This document shows, in pieces, positions 10,193 through 23,300 of a stretch of DNA of 64,000 nt. The notes under the pieces were generated by a model. That model had not been told where the DNA came from, searched no databases, and worked only from the letters and a program-made list of their open reading frames with translations. This stretch comes from Parascedosporium putredinis (taxonomy: Eukaryota; Ascomycota; Sordariomycetes; Microascales; Microascaceae): positions 124,001-188,000 of the forward strand of contig CASHTG010000013.1 of the NCBI GenBank assembly GCA_949357655.1. The letters run 5' to 3'. Each line of letters opens with the position of its first letter. Position 1 is the stretch's first letter. A program made the position numbers and the translations under genes.

Positions 10193-12876
10193 GATAGTCT
10201 TCCTAGCACCAACCTGGAAGATGGGCTTATTAACCTTAAGTATGCTGGTATAACCTTGGGTTTTATAGGTTCTACAAATAGATCTCTATTGACACATACG
10301 ATTATCCGTTGAAAGATCTTCGATATGGGCTCGGGAAGCCACGAATACAACCCAAAACCAGAGTTTAGACATATTCTATAGAATCGCCCAAGAGAATATC
10401 ACAAAGTTCAATTCTCAGATAACAATGGTGTTATAGAGACTAGACGGATGAAGGCTCGGTTATCCTCAGGTGAGATTGGTGAATTAATACGAGAATGATG
10501 TTGCCATTGGTACACTATTAGGCAACAATTCATCTGGATGCATTTGATTGATCGAATATTCAATCACGAGCTCGGTACTCCACTATCATACTTGCATCGT
10601 ATCTGAGCATAACTGTGATAGGCTTTTTCTATGCGCGCTATTACCGGACAGGAACCGATATGTCGTGGGGAGACGATATAGGAAGGATCTACAACAAGAC
10701 TAACTATAAATCTCCAAAGGTACTTCGTAGATAGTAGGTTGGTAGCATTGCTGGTTTGCACGTCATAAAAATGAGCACCTCCATGCCAACCCGCAGGTGA
10801 ACATTTGGTAAACAGCCCTGCAGTGACAAGCTAATGAGCAAAGTGAGCATCAACTCGGAATTTTGTAGCCCCTATCCGGAAGTATGAGCTTAAGAGGCCG
10901 GCCATTATATTACCGCGGAAATACAAGTGGAGCATACAGCGTAAAAGAAATATGAACTCTGCAGCTTCGTTATATACACTTAACCAAATACAGTGAATTC
11001 CCATCTATGTGTCCGAGTACACCAGTCCGCAGGCCCAGCAGTGGCCCGGTTCATCAAATAACCATTGGACCAATACTGAAGAGGCAAATACAAATTCTCG
11101 ATTGTTAGATTGGGGACTCGTACCGAGGTATACGGCTGTAGCATTAGAAGAACAAGAAGGTAGGAGAAGAGCGGTCCCGCTACCGACCGTCTTGTTTGGG
11201 GATCAAAGATATCCCGAGGACAAGTCAGTCGGGAAAGAGACCTTGGAACACAAGCTGCTCCATGCCGAGATCCGTTGCTGGATTTCTTGATAGTTGGGAG
11301 GAGAGCGAACGTCGTTTCTCCGCTTCCGCTTCCGCCACTAGGCATAGCATCCCGGGTCTTAGTGTCCAAGCTAACGGACGGATCTGCAACACTAGAGTGC
11401 CATTGCCCCCACTTGAAGGGTTCTGTGGGTCACCCCACGGAACGATTCCGACTAATACGCAAGAATCATCCTAATTGTGAAATCTCCATCCAATTCTTCA
11501 CGGCCTCGTGTGGCATCAAGATATCCCCACATCGCTCACGGTCATCACTAGTCTTGATATGGAAAGGCTTTCGATTCCTGGGGCTTTCGGAGGGGGACCG
11601 GAAGGTGAGGGACAAACACCACACCCGCTCGGATGGCCGCTCCGATTGGAGCACCGCGCGGCTAAATAGATGAGAACCCCTAGATTTCTATTGAAGAACG
11701 CCGTCCGGTTACCAGGGACCAGCGGGCCCTTGGTTTTAGGGTAGTCAAAAAGGCGCAGGGTCTAGGCTTAGATCTGGTGGAATGGCATCTTTCCCATATC
11801 TACGTATTCCCAACTCCCCGCGTTGTATTCCGATGAAGAAACACGGCACGACGGGTCGGGAGGTTGGCAGTTATAGGAGAGTGCATAGGGCGGCGGGGAT
11901 GTGCATGCCATTCTCGTCAAACGACATATACTATGGCGGCCCGCGAGAGCCTATGAGGTGGTAGCTAAATCAGTTCGGCCCACGCTTAACAGGTGAAATG
12001 CTTTCCTCGACAAGAACGTGGGTTCGTGTGGAAAGCCCCCCAAAGCAACTGCGGATCCGATCTCCACGGCACAGTAGTGCAGTTGCATAGGTCGCGGTTC
12101 CCGATACCGATGAAGATTTGCCCAAGGACGGGATGTGACAAGTAGATTTAGGACATGATATCCCACCAGTCTAACGATAACGATCCGCATTAGTTGGGGG
12201 TGCGTGGCGTTTTTTTGTTTCTGGTGTATTCCCCTCCTTGGATCCTACGGGGCGGTGGTGGTGGCGCGACCGTTTCGGCGCCTCAAAAGATTCATTCACA
12301 GGTTGAAGGGGTCGGCTTGTGAGTTTGTGCTGCCTGTGATGCAATCCTCGGCAGGGGCGTGGGGAAACCGCTGGCAACCGATTCTGTTTGTATGCTCAAG
12401 GTCGCCCCCTCCCCGCCTCCCTGCCCTCGAGCGCTGGTGCTCTTGCCTCTCAATGCGTGTCTTGTTCAACCGCATGCAACGCGGCACTGTGAGAGGAATT
12501 GCGAATATTGTAGCGAGTATTGCGTGAGCGGCCCGGGCGGCAGACGGCACTAGCCGCAGGACGGCTTTCTTGCCACTCCCAAAAGATTCAATGTAGTACA
12601 TGTTTGTCTTGATTAGGTCAGCACTCTCGTGTCAGTCGAGTTGGCGCCCCCTCAATTCGTACGCCCTTCCCTTGCCTTGGATTCCAACGATAAGGTGCGC
12701 GTCGTGGCTGGTGTCTCGAGAGAGGGTTTTCGCGTTGCTACCCTTACTTTCTTTACGTCCAAACACAATAGACCCCTTCGAAAAGAAAAGAAAAAGAACA
12801 AGTTGATTGCTTTCCTTCCTTCCCCCACCCTGCACCCTGGAAGCAAAAACCGTGAAAGAAGAGCGCCACAGCGAAG
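10193..12876. other. Gene-empty stretch inside the cluster
   Basis: About 2.7 kb with only short unconvincing frames. The part from 10200 to 11000 is AT-rich with scattered stops and may be decayed repeat or transposon sequence, but I recognise no terminal repeat or transposase motif. The last few hundred bases before 12877 should contain the promoter of the Zn2Cys6 regulator, with CT-rich stretches typical of fungal promoters. Confidence 0.4.
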
Positions 12877-14754
12877 ATGGTGGCGAACCCCTCCACAGGT
12901 TCGACCGCCCGGTCCCGTCGCTCCGCCTGTGATCGTTGTCGAGCCTACAAGCTCCGCTGCCAGCGAGACGAGCAACCCAACGAACCATGTGACCGGTGTT
13001 TGAAGGCCCACTTGGTCTGCACGACCACATTTGACCAGGCTTCGCAGAGACCGAACGGCGGCGGCGGCGGCCACCTTCACAATGGCAACGAGCGCGGTGC
13101 GAGAATGGAGACCAACGGAAACCTGGAGCCCCGTTTACCGTCCCCGGACTGGTCGAATTCCCCACCAGAACACCCGAGCCGGAGAGATAGCGGCTACGAC
13201 TCGCGTTTGCCGTCCGTGATCTTGCCGTCTCCCGCGCAAGGCGAGTTTACGCGCGATACCGTCGTTCCTTCTGCCCTCGAAGACATGCGGAGAAACGGGA
13301 TAAATCGTCCGATCATGAGCACGGCGAGGAGAGTGGCGGAGGATACGGCGGACGCAATGCCATTGGACCAAGAGTCGCTGGTATGTTGCCATGATGAGCG
13401 TTCTCTGACTATACGCGAGTTTTGACGAGTTAACGCCACGATCTTTTTTTCTCCCTGTAGGATATCGACGGAATGGACTTCTCCATGCCGGATATGGCGT
13501 TTGACTCCAATGACTTGTCCTTATTGATCGTCGATTACCCCGTGGACCACAACAAGTCTCTGTCTAGAGCAATGGAACGCGGCAGGCAAGGGGACGGAGA
13601 AGACGCAGGACGGCGATTCAGCTACGAAGACTTTTCCACCACCGGCCCTGCCAGTACGAGTGTACCCAGCTGGCCCACGACCCACGCAGGGTTTTCCGAG
13701 GGATCGATGGAGTCCGGGCGAGATCAGGAAACCGACGCTCCCCGACGGTGGCGGAAGAACCGCCCCACGATCCAACCAAGAGCCACAAAGACCTGCTGAG
13801 GCTGAGCCTGGAGCTCATGGAAGACCAGCAGATGATGGATATGAAGGCGCCCTGGCCTCCCAAACCCCCGCTAACCCCCAACCCGTTGAAGTGTTCCTCG
13901 TCCATTCAGCAGCAGCCCGTTAACCGCATGCTCGATCAGGCCTCGCGGCTGTGGGATATCCTGAAGAGCCTGTCCGCGGCGAGCGAGGTGCAGAAGCCGC
14001 ACCAGGGTGCTAGGTATGAAAACGGCACGAGCAATCGTGTGAATGGCAGCAGTAACGGCAACGGACAGGGCGCGGTGCGGCCGAGGAGTGCGGATCTGGG
14101 ATACATGGCTAACGGCGACATGGATTCCCGCTCCTTTTGCCCACGGTGTCGTCGCAGTCGGCGAAAGGTCCCGATCCGCTGTTGAGCGCGCATCTGGTTA
14201 CGACGTATGTCTGCCTGATACGCACTTGTCGAGCCGTCTTTGCGCGACTGTACCACGCGCTGCTCATGGCACCCACAAGCGAGGTGAATTCTCTCATTAG
14301 CTTACCGGGCTTGCAGTTTGGCAACTTCCCGCTCGAGAATAACTTGGCGATTCAAGTCCGGGTTTTGATCGAGCTTACCTCGGGAATGCTGCTTCGTATC
14401 AGCAATGCCCTCGGGATAAACCCAGCGAGCATCATGGGCGGGTCGTCGTCTCCCAAGCCCAACGAAGAGTCCGAACACCGACTGCCCTTTATCAGTGATC
14501 CCGTCGCCATATCGATCCGTGAGATTATCCTCTCGCAGGAAATGATGCAGAGTGGTGCGCAAAATGGCGAGCCTCCTCCGCTTGGCAGGATAATAAAAAT
14601 ATCCAGACACTGCTGGAGCGAAGGTACTGTTTATCTTTCTTTCTCTCATTTTTTTTTTCGTCGACTACCCAATTATCCTAGTGCCTTATTCTGTCTGTTT
14701 ACTAACTATTCCTTCTTAGGTATATCAACATTTAGACCAAAATGGTGTAAATGA
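12877..14754 (+). CDS. AflR-like Zn2Cys6 transcription factor (cluster regulator)
   Basis: Nuclear DNA-binding regulator. Seen: a zinc binuclear cluster at residues 18-48 with spacing C-x2-C-x6-C-x9-C-x2-C-x6-C (CDRCRAYKLRC ... CDRCLKAHLVC), a low-complexity Ser/Pro/Gly-rich middle, and a C-terminal region (TTYVCLIRTCRAVF, LPGLQFGNF, LIELTSGMLLRISNALG) like the AflR regulatory domain. An intron lies at 13381-13460 (gtatgt..gtag) and probably another near 14625-14719. The frame changes near 13740-13743 (C run), 14135-14138 (T run) and 14584. The exact C-terminus is uncertain: 14754, or about 14845 if read in another frame. Its position between hydrolase and Diels-Alderase marks it as the likely pathway regulator; CGG-containing words in the cluster promoters are candidate targets. 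Confidence 0.85.
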
Positions 14755-15368
14755 CGAGGGCATACTCACTAAAGGGGGTTTGAAAGATGGTCATCAGGAT
14801 CATGGGCATCTAACGAGATTGTGGATGGCCCACGGAATTTCGTAGTACATGTTTGATAGATTGGTATGAACGAGCGACGCTCTCTAGTTATCTATCTCCT
14901 CCGTGTCGATGTCGGTTATGACGGGCCGGAAGATGAGGTGAGACAAGCGATGGAGGTCTTGGCAGCATGACACGGGACACTCTACTTTGAGAGTACAAAT
15001 TTACTTCGCGGGGATCAAGAGATGAGTAATAAGAATGAAGAACCGCAGCGATAAAGCCAAGACAGGTTCTGACTATAATTGCACTGACTATGGCTTCCCC
15101 GCTGCTCCTTCCAAGAGTTTATGGAGCCAAGTTGTAAGACGTAGTACATACAGGATGTAGTTGCCAAATCCTAAGACAGACATAAATGTTCCCTGGCAAC
15201 ATTGCTAGGAAGATGTGATTGGCGCAGAATAGTTTTAGTTGAACTCTCAAGTGTTTATGAAAAATTGATCGCCCCCGTACTCTCCTTTCTGGAGCAGGCC
15301 ACATAGCAACCATCGGACACCATGCCGTCGCTATCGGAGCTCGGCTGCACTTTCCCTCCATCTCGTCC
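14755..15368. other. Convergent spacer between regulator and hydrolase
   Basis: Lies between two gene 3' ends. Apart from possible regulator C-terminus up to about 14845, nothing coding or repetitive is seen. Confidence 0.4.
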
Positions 15369-16661
15369 TTACAGACTGTCTCTATTTATACCAAAATGTT
15401 TGTCGAGAAATTGAAACACGCGTTGGTTGGACAGCGCCAGGGCACCGACCTTGGCCTGGAGGCCCCCTCTCCAGGTATGCCCGCCACCCATATTTCCTTA
15501 TCGGCGCCCTCTTTCAAGTTGGTCAGCCCATCGAATACCGCCCTAGTGTGATCGGAGACATCCAAGTACAATGAACTGCTTGCTCCGGTCACCAAAACGG
15601 GACATCGGACTTTGTTCAACAGGCTGTTTCCCCGGGAAGACGCAGGGTATATGCCTTCATGGCTTTCATGATCTGGGAGGGCCGCGCTATTCCAAAGATG
15701 ATGCTGGAGAGATTGATGTTCCACTTCATCTGAAAGACGAAGCGTGTCGTGATGCCGACCACTGTGTCAATGACGGAATCACTAATCCAGCCACGCTCCC
15801 AGCTAGCTAGGACGGGCTTGGGGATCTGAGTGGTGGCAAAGTCCCAGAAATCGTGGACGGGGTCAATCGCCACGCACGCCTTGAACCGCTCGTCGCCGGC
15901 CGCTGCCCGTAGGGCAAAGTAGCCTCCTAGCGAGGTTCCCCATATGGCAACACGATCCAAGTCCAGCCCGAGTTCGGGCTCTTCTGCGTTTATGCTTTCA
16001 AGGTGATCGAATACGGCACCGGCGACGACCTCCCAGTCGGGCCGGAACTGCAGGCCCTCACGGTGCAGCGTGAGACCTTGGCCGGGGCCTTCGTACGTGA
16101 CTGCGGCGTATCCGAGCTCTACCGCCGTGGCGGGAGCGAAGAAGTAGATTTCTTCCGAGAGGCCATCGGCGCCGCTGTTGCAGACGATGACGGGGATTTT
16201 TCGTCCGGGGAGTCTTCGCCATGACGGCGGGAGGTACAGATAGCCGGGGAGCTTGTGGCCCTCGTACTCGATTTGCAAAGGGCGGACGGTGTTTTCGTCG
16301 AATAGCTTGGTGGCGTCCCGGAAGAGCTTGACGGATCGCTCGGCGAGAGGGAGGAGACGGGGATCGCGGCGGAGGGGCCGTCGCCGGGGAGCATGTAGTA
16401 GCTTGCGCGGGTATAGTTGGAGGCACGGAGAAGTGCATTCTTGGCTGCGATCTTGTTCCCGCTGTTGCGGGCTTCCTCTGCCAGCGCTTCCGCTTTTTGC
16501 GCCTGCTGCGCCCAGGCAGAGTGCCAGCTCTCCGGATCATTGTCCTTGATGGCACCGACGGCGTCGAGACATTCTGCGAGCTCGGCACCGCCGCTGAAGA
16601 CCATGCCGGCGATACGCACGGTCTCAAAGTTGAAAAATACGCCTGGGAAGAATTGATGCAT
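15369..16661 (-). CDS. Alpha/beta hydrolase of the CcsE type (PKS-NRPS clusters)
   Basis: About 430 residues. Seen: an N-terminal helical region starting MHQFFPGVFFNFE with an Ala-rich helix (WAQQAQKAEALAEEARNSG), an oxyanion strand region ICNSGADG-like at VIVCNSGADG, the nucleophile elbow GTSLG in VAIWGTSLGGYFALRAA, and a C-terminal GEG followed by LQAKVGAL and QRVFQFLDKHFG. I see no His in the usual last-triad spot, which may reflect family divergence. The frame changes near 16378, 15630-15636 and 15463-15467 (all C/G runs); the true stop is taken at 15369-15371. Family members in cytochalasan and related clusters are essential for steps around aldehyde release and pyrrolinone formation, not simple ester hydrolysis. 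It is divergently transcribed from the PKS-NRPS. Confidence 0.86.
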
Positions 16662-17387
16662 CGTGACTTGGAAGTCTCGGTCGGAGTAACGTGAAGATTT
16701 GCTTTGGCGAGTTGTGTGGTAAACGTAAACTGGGATAGTACTGCTAAGGGCTGAGCGTACACGAAAAAGGAGGGAAAAAGGAAGTGCCTCTTGTCAAGGG
16801 GATGCCTATAGACTCTGCAGCATGAAGAAAATGGGCGGGAGGGCAGCCACGGCGGCTACGACTCGCTGCGGGATATTCTTCATCGGAGAATTCGCGCGAA
16901 TGAAAATGGCGAGTACCTCCCCTTCGCTCTAGACGCGCCAAAGGTGTGTGCCGGATCGATGCGTCGGCCCAAATCCAGCCACATCGGTGGGGGCTTCCCG
17001 ACGGACCCCGAGGGCCGGACCTGGCTCCGATACGAGGGGGAACCACTCGGAACTAGTTCCTGGACTTAACCCCGATTCGGAAAGTCTTTTTCTTTACCCT
17101 TTTGAGAATAGTACGGGGTTGTCATTCCCTCCCTCCCCGGGATGGGCCGGACGTACCTGCAAACGAGGGACCCAGCCATATCGGGGAGGCTGAGAACGCA
17201 ATCCTCAGTGTGGTTGATGTTATGCACTGTTGCGAGGTACATCAGGTAGCGGTTCTGGCTCCGTCGTCCTCAAGCAAGAGAGAGGAACTGGCCAGCCAAC
17301 AAATCCGATCCAGAGCTCAACACTCAACTATCAACTAGTAAACTCTGACATTATACACCTTGACGGGCAAAAAGAAGAGATACCAAG
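16662..17387. promoter_or_regulatory. Divergent promoter of hydrolase and PKS-NRPS
   Basis: About 725 bp between start codons. Contains ATCGGAG at 16882-16888, CTCCGAT at 17025-17031, and a perfect 12-bp palindrome GGAACTAGTTCC at 17049-17060, about 330 bp upstream of the synthase ATG. TCGGAGAATT at 16883-16892 matches the ER/Diels-Alderase promoter. These are candidates for regulator binding; none is proven. Confidence 0.42.
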
Positions 17388-20300
17388 ATGTCGGCCAAGA
17401 GTGCTCATGGATACCCCAATGAACCAATAGCTATTGTTGGAAGTGCCTGTCGCTTTCCTGGCGATTCCTCGTCGCCGTCCAAGTTGTGGGACCTGCTACG
17501 AGAGCCACGCGATGTGCTGCAAGAGATTCCAGATAGTCGCTGTAAGTGATCCTACAGTCTTACCTTTGATAGCCAGCGTGCATCAATACGACTATTGTTG
17601 TACCGGGATAATTTTGGGGTTGAGCTAACTTGTATTTTTCTTCGTCCACCTCCTATAGTTAACCCGGATGGCTTCTATCACGAAGACCCGCTGCACCATG
17701 GGACGTCCAACGTCCGGCACGCCTACCTTCTCAACGAAGATATCGGACTCTTCGACGCGCAGTTCTTTGGGATAAAGCCCGTAGAAGCCAACTCGGTCGA
17801 TCCGCAGCAGCGGATCCTGCTAGAAGTAGTCTATGAAGGGCTCGAGAGAGCCGGTCTGCATCTCGACAGACTACAAGGCTCCAAGACGGGCGTTTACGTC
17901 GGCGTGATGAGTGCGGATTACATGGAGCTGCTAGCTCGTGACATCGATGCTTTCCCCACGTATTTCGCCTCCGGCACCGCCCGGAGTATTCTCTCCAACC
18001 GCATTTCCTATTTCTTTGATTGGCATGGCCCCTCCATGACCATAGATACGGCTTGCTCTTCCAGTCTTTTCGCGTTGCATTTAGCCGTCCAGAGCCTCCG
18101 CTCGGGTGAGTCGCCGGCCGCCATCGTAGCCGGCGCCAACTTGGCGCTGAGCCCCGAGCAGTTTGTCGCCGAGAGTAAGCTCAAGATGCTCTCGCCCGAC
18201 GGGCGATCCCGTATGTGGGATAAAGACGCCAACGGTTACGCTCGCGGTGACGGCGTGGCGGCCTTGGTATTGAAGACTTTGAGCGCTGCGCTGGCGGATG
18301 GTGACACGATTGAATGCCTGATCCGCGAAACCGGAATCAACCAGGACGGTCGCACAAAGGGAATCACGATGCCGAGCCCCACTGCTCAGTCGGACCTCAT
18401 CTGGTCTACGTATAAGAGAGCTGGTCTCGACTTGTCGAGACCGGGTGATCGACCTCAATACTTTGAAGCCCATGGCACTGGTAAGTTCAATCGGGCGGCA
18501 AACTTAACCTGCAAGAATTGATATTAATGAAACTCTAGGTACGCCCGCGGGAGACCCTGTAGAGGCGGAAGCCATTAGCACGGCCTTTTTCGGCCCAACC
18601 GTCGGCTTCAAGCGGTCCGAGTCCGACCCGCCACTCTACGTCGGTTCCATAAAAACCGTCATCGGCCATACCGAAGGTACGGCCGGTGTTGCCGGCGTGA
18701 TCAAGGGATCGCTTGCGTTGCAAAACGGACTCGTTCCCCGAACCTCTTGCTGAACGAGCTCAATCCCAACGTGAAGCCGTTTTACACCAACCTTGAGATT
18801 CCCCGGCAGGCCACGGAATGGCCCGCCCTCGCGCCAGGAGTGCCCCGCCGCGTGAGCATCAACAGCTTTGGCTTCGGAGGCGCCAACGCTCACACCATCC
18901 TCGAGGAGCACACGCCGGCTTCGAATCAGGCAATCACCCCGCCCCTGCAGGCTGCCCAGCTAAGTCCCTTCAACTTCTCCGCCTCGTCGGAAAAGGCACT
19001 GTCTGCAATTCTCGCCGCCTACGCTTCCCATGTACGGGAAAACCCATCAATTAGCCTGCGCGACCTCTCGTGGACTTTAAATTCTCGTCGCTCTACCCTG
19101 CCGTTCAGGCTTAGCGTGGCGGCGAAAACCACCGAGGGCCTCGTGTCGAAGCTGGACGATCTCGCCCAGTCGCTTACGGGTGTCGTGGCTGCGGGTAGCC
19201 GTACCTCGTATGGTCCCGATGGCCCGAAACTGCTCGGTGTCTTTACTGGACAAGGCGCGCAGTGGGCATCCATGGGCGCGAAGCTCCTGGCTACGTCCAA
19301 GGTGGCGTCGGATCGCATTGCGGACTTGCAAGAATCCCTGAACAGCCTCCCGGCGGAGCATGTACCGGAATGGAGCCTTTTGGAAGAGCTCTCCAAGGAT
19401 AAGGCCGCCTCGCGTCTCTCGGAAGCGGCCTTCTCGCAACCCTTGTGCACCGCCATACAGATTGTCATTGTCGATCTTCTCAAGGCTGCCGGGATCAAGT
19501 TTGCGGCCGTTGTCGGCCATTCATCGGGCGAAATCGCGGCGGCTTACGCTGCTGGGTACATCTCGGCCCAAGACGCGATCCGAATAGCTTATTATCGGGG
19601 CTACTTTCTTCATCTGGCGCAGGGGCCGGAGGACTCTGGAGGGGCGCCATGATGGCCGTGGGAATCACATACGAAGATGCCCAAGACCTCTGTGAGCTAG
19701 AAGATCTCGAGGGGCGAATCAGCATCGCCGCGAGCAACTCGCCCGAGAGTCTAACTCTATCAGGCGACTCCAACGCCATTGAGCTCGCGCAAAAGATTCT
19801 CGAGGACGAGAAAAAGTTTGCTAGGCTGTTGAAAGTGGACAAGGCGTATCATTCTCACCACATGCTTCCTTGTGCCGCTCCGTACATAGAAGCTCTCACA
19901 GCCGCCAATGTCAAACCCTTAACTCGGTCGTCAAACGACGAGCACCCCGCTGGGTCTCGAGCGTATACGGCGAAGACATTGAAACCATTGGGCTTTCCAC
20001 GCTCTCTGGAGAGTACTGGAGCAGGAACATGGTCAACCAGGTCAAATTCTCGCAGGCGCTCGAATACGCCATCAGCGCCAGTGGGCCCATCGACCTAGCC
20101 ATCGAGGTTGGTCCGCATCCGGCCTTGAAAAGCCCCGCTCTGCAAACCTTCAAAGCCGTCACGTACGGCGAAGTTCCCTACGTCGGAACCCTTCGTCGTG
20201 GCGCAGACGACGTCGAGGCTCTTGCCGAGGGCCTGGGCTCGGTCTGGCAATATTTGGGCGGCAAAGCCATTGACTTTTCGGCATTCGACCGACGGGTTCA

Positions 20301-23300
20301 CGGCAATGGCTCGGATGAAGATGTGCCCAGGCTGCTAAAGGACCTTCCATCGTATGCTTGGGAGCATGATCGCGTGTACTGGCACGAGTCTCGCTACTCA
20401 AAGGGGTTCCGCTCCAGCAATCAACGCCCGCACCAGCTCCTCGGTACAAAATTGCCAGACGGCACGGAAAACGAAGTGCGATGGAAAAACTACCTTCACC
20501 CCCGAGAAATCCCCTGGCTTGTCCACCATCAAGTGGATCGGCAAATCGTCTTCCCCGCGGCCGGCTACCTTTCGGCCACTGTGGAAGCCGTGGCTCAAAT
20601 CTACGGTTCTCGCTCGGTACAACTTATTGACCTGTACGATGTGGTTATCGGCCAAGCCCTCGTCCTAGAGGAGAACTCTAGCGTCGAGACCCTCTTCAGC
20701 TTCCGAGTGATTGAAGCAGCCGAACACTATGTGGAAGCCGTCTTTTCTTTCTTTTCCGCATCCACCAAGGATTCTACAAGCATGTCGAGAAACGCGCACG
20801 GCAACCTGCGCATCTCTCTCGGGGCCTCGACCGAAAACGAGCTACCCAGCCCGTACATCTCGGAACGCGAATTCCTAGAAGTTGATCCCCAGCGCTTCTA
20901 TAACACGGTTCGAGATATTGGATTGGGATACACTGGGCCGTTCCAAAGAATCGTCGAAGCCCGAAGGAGGTCGGGTGAGTCGTCCGGCATCATCCAGACC
21001 CCGGACGAGGAAAGCGAAGGCGAGACCCCGTTGATTATTCATCCCGGTACTCTTGATTGTGCTATCCAGTCGATTATTTTGGCGTATAGCTTCCCGGGCG
21101 ACGGTAGGATCCGATCAATCTACCTGCCGACGAGCATTGACCGTCTCCGGATTGACCCGTCGAGCATTATTCGCCACAAGGGACCGGATGCACAGAGGCT
21201 TCCATTCTTCGCGTACATCACATCGGATAGGCCGACGGACCTGTCAGGAGACGTCGAGATCCATTCCGAGGACGGTAGCGCGACCCTTGTTCAGCTTCAA
21301 GGGCTGCGGACGACGCCTTTGACGCCACCGGCTCCGTCCAACGACCTTCAGCTCTTCTTCCGTACGTCTTGGCAGCCTGATGCGCCGACCGGGAACCCAG
21401 GCCTATGGGGAGGAACAGGCAACTCGTACGACTACAATCTTGCTTTCGCTCAAGAGAGGGTCGCGTACTACTATGTGAAGCAGTTGCATGAAGCGATACC
21501 TCCGGGTGAACGGCTCAATCTCCAGTGGTATCACAAGGCATTTTATGAGTATATTGACCATGTGTTGGCATGGGTAGAGCAAGGAACACACCCGTTTGCT
21601 CGAGCAGAGTGGAGCAACGATACTCAGTATGACTTGGTCGAGATCTTTGATCGGTAAGGCCCCCTTTTTCCCATTTATTCAAAGCGTGCTGAATTAACTC
21701 GATTTCTTGTAGATTCCCCGACAGTATTGACCTGCGTATCATGCGAGCTGTGGGGACCAATTTGGAATCTGCGATGCGACAGGACATGAACATCCTCGAG
21801 GCCATGATGGAGGACAATATGCTGAACGACTTCTACGCTACCTCCTTGGGTATGCAGGATTACTTGCAAGATTTGGCCCGTATGGTAGGCCAGCTGAGCC
21901 ACCGTTATCCGCACATGAACGTGTTGGAAATTGGTAAGTCGCCTCTGTATTGAATCAAAGCATTTACCAGGACATCCTAACAATTGGGTCACAGGCGCGG
22001 GTACTGGCGGTGCTACGGATGTCATCTTCCGTCAGCTCAAGGAGTCATTTGCGTCTTACACATACACGGACATCTCCAGTGGCTTCTTCGAGAATGCGCA
22101 GGTCAAGTTCCAGCAACACCGCGCCAAAATGACATTCAAAGTCTTGGACATAGAAAAGGATATTCTCGCGCAGGGGTATGCTCCGCACTCCTTTGACCTC
22201 ATCGTCGCTTCTCTGGTCCTACATGCCACCCGCGACCTCGACCAGACTATGCGCAACGTGCACAAGCTCCTCAAGCCGGGTGGTCGTCTCATCATGCTCG
22301 AAATTACGGACAACGATCCTATCCGGTTCGGTTTCATTTTGGAGGTCTCCTGGCTGGTGGCTTGGATACGACCAGGGCAGGAAGTTGTCGCCTTGTGTTG
22401 GCATCGAAGAGTGGGAGACGCTCGCTGCCAAGACTGGGTTTTCCTCGATTGAGGCCATCACATCCCACAATCAGACCTTCCCACTCCCGCTTTCCGTCAT
22501 CGCCACACAGGCTCTGGATGACCGAGTTACCTTCCTTCTTGATACTCTTGCAGGAACAGCGGAATCTCTCCAGCTCGAGAGCCTCACCATTCTTGGGGGC
22601 GCCACCAGCAAGACCTCGGAGTTGGCTCAGGCAATCGAGGCTGCGGTTAGCCACCAATACAAGAGCAAGCCCAGGAGAATCCTATCGCTCGAGGATGTAC
22701 CGCGCCACGAGCTGCCATACCTGGGGAGCCTCGTCAGTCTCCTGGACTTGGAGGATGAGCCCACGTTTGAACGAGTCACCCCCGAGAAACTGGCGGCGTT
22801 GCAGGAGATCTTCAAGCAGAGCAAGACAGTCCTTTGGGCGACGCGCGGTGCTCTCCAAGCAAGCCCCTACCGAAACATGTACAGGGGTTTGCAGCGAACA
22901 ATGCAGAAGGAGTTGAAAGACTTGAAGGTGCAGATGCTCGACTTTGCCTCAGAAACAGACGTCGATGCCAAGACCATTGCATCGAAGCTCCTGCAGCTGG
23001 AAGCCTTCAGCGTCTGGGAGCAGGCAGGCCGCACAAACGACCTTCTCTGGTATCAAGAGACCGAGGTCTTGGTCCACAATTCTACCTCTTTGGTGCCTCG
23101 CATTCGCCTAGACTCGAGGCGAAACCGGAGATACAACTCTGGTCGACGCTTGCTCACCGAAGACATCAACCTCGACCAGGCGGTCGTTGGCGTGAGACAC
23201 TCGGGATCCAGCTTTGTGATTGAGCAAAGAAATGACACGCAAAATACGGCACGGCCTGGCTACGTCGACGTTTGCCTCGAATACTCGCTCCTCAAGACCG

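Noticed and set aside
10980..11369. Open frame of 129 codons on the minus strand
   Set aside because: Composition is irregular, no family motif or splice context is visible, and it lies in a decayed region. Chance is the simpler reading.
16744..17046. Minus-strand frame of 100 codons in the core promoter
   Set aside because: High Arg/Pro content typical of GC-rich non-coding sequence; no motif; it sits between two divergent core genes.
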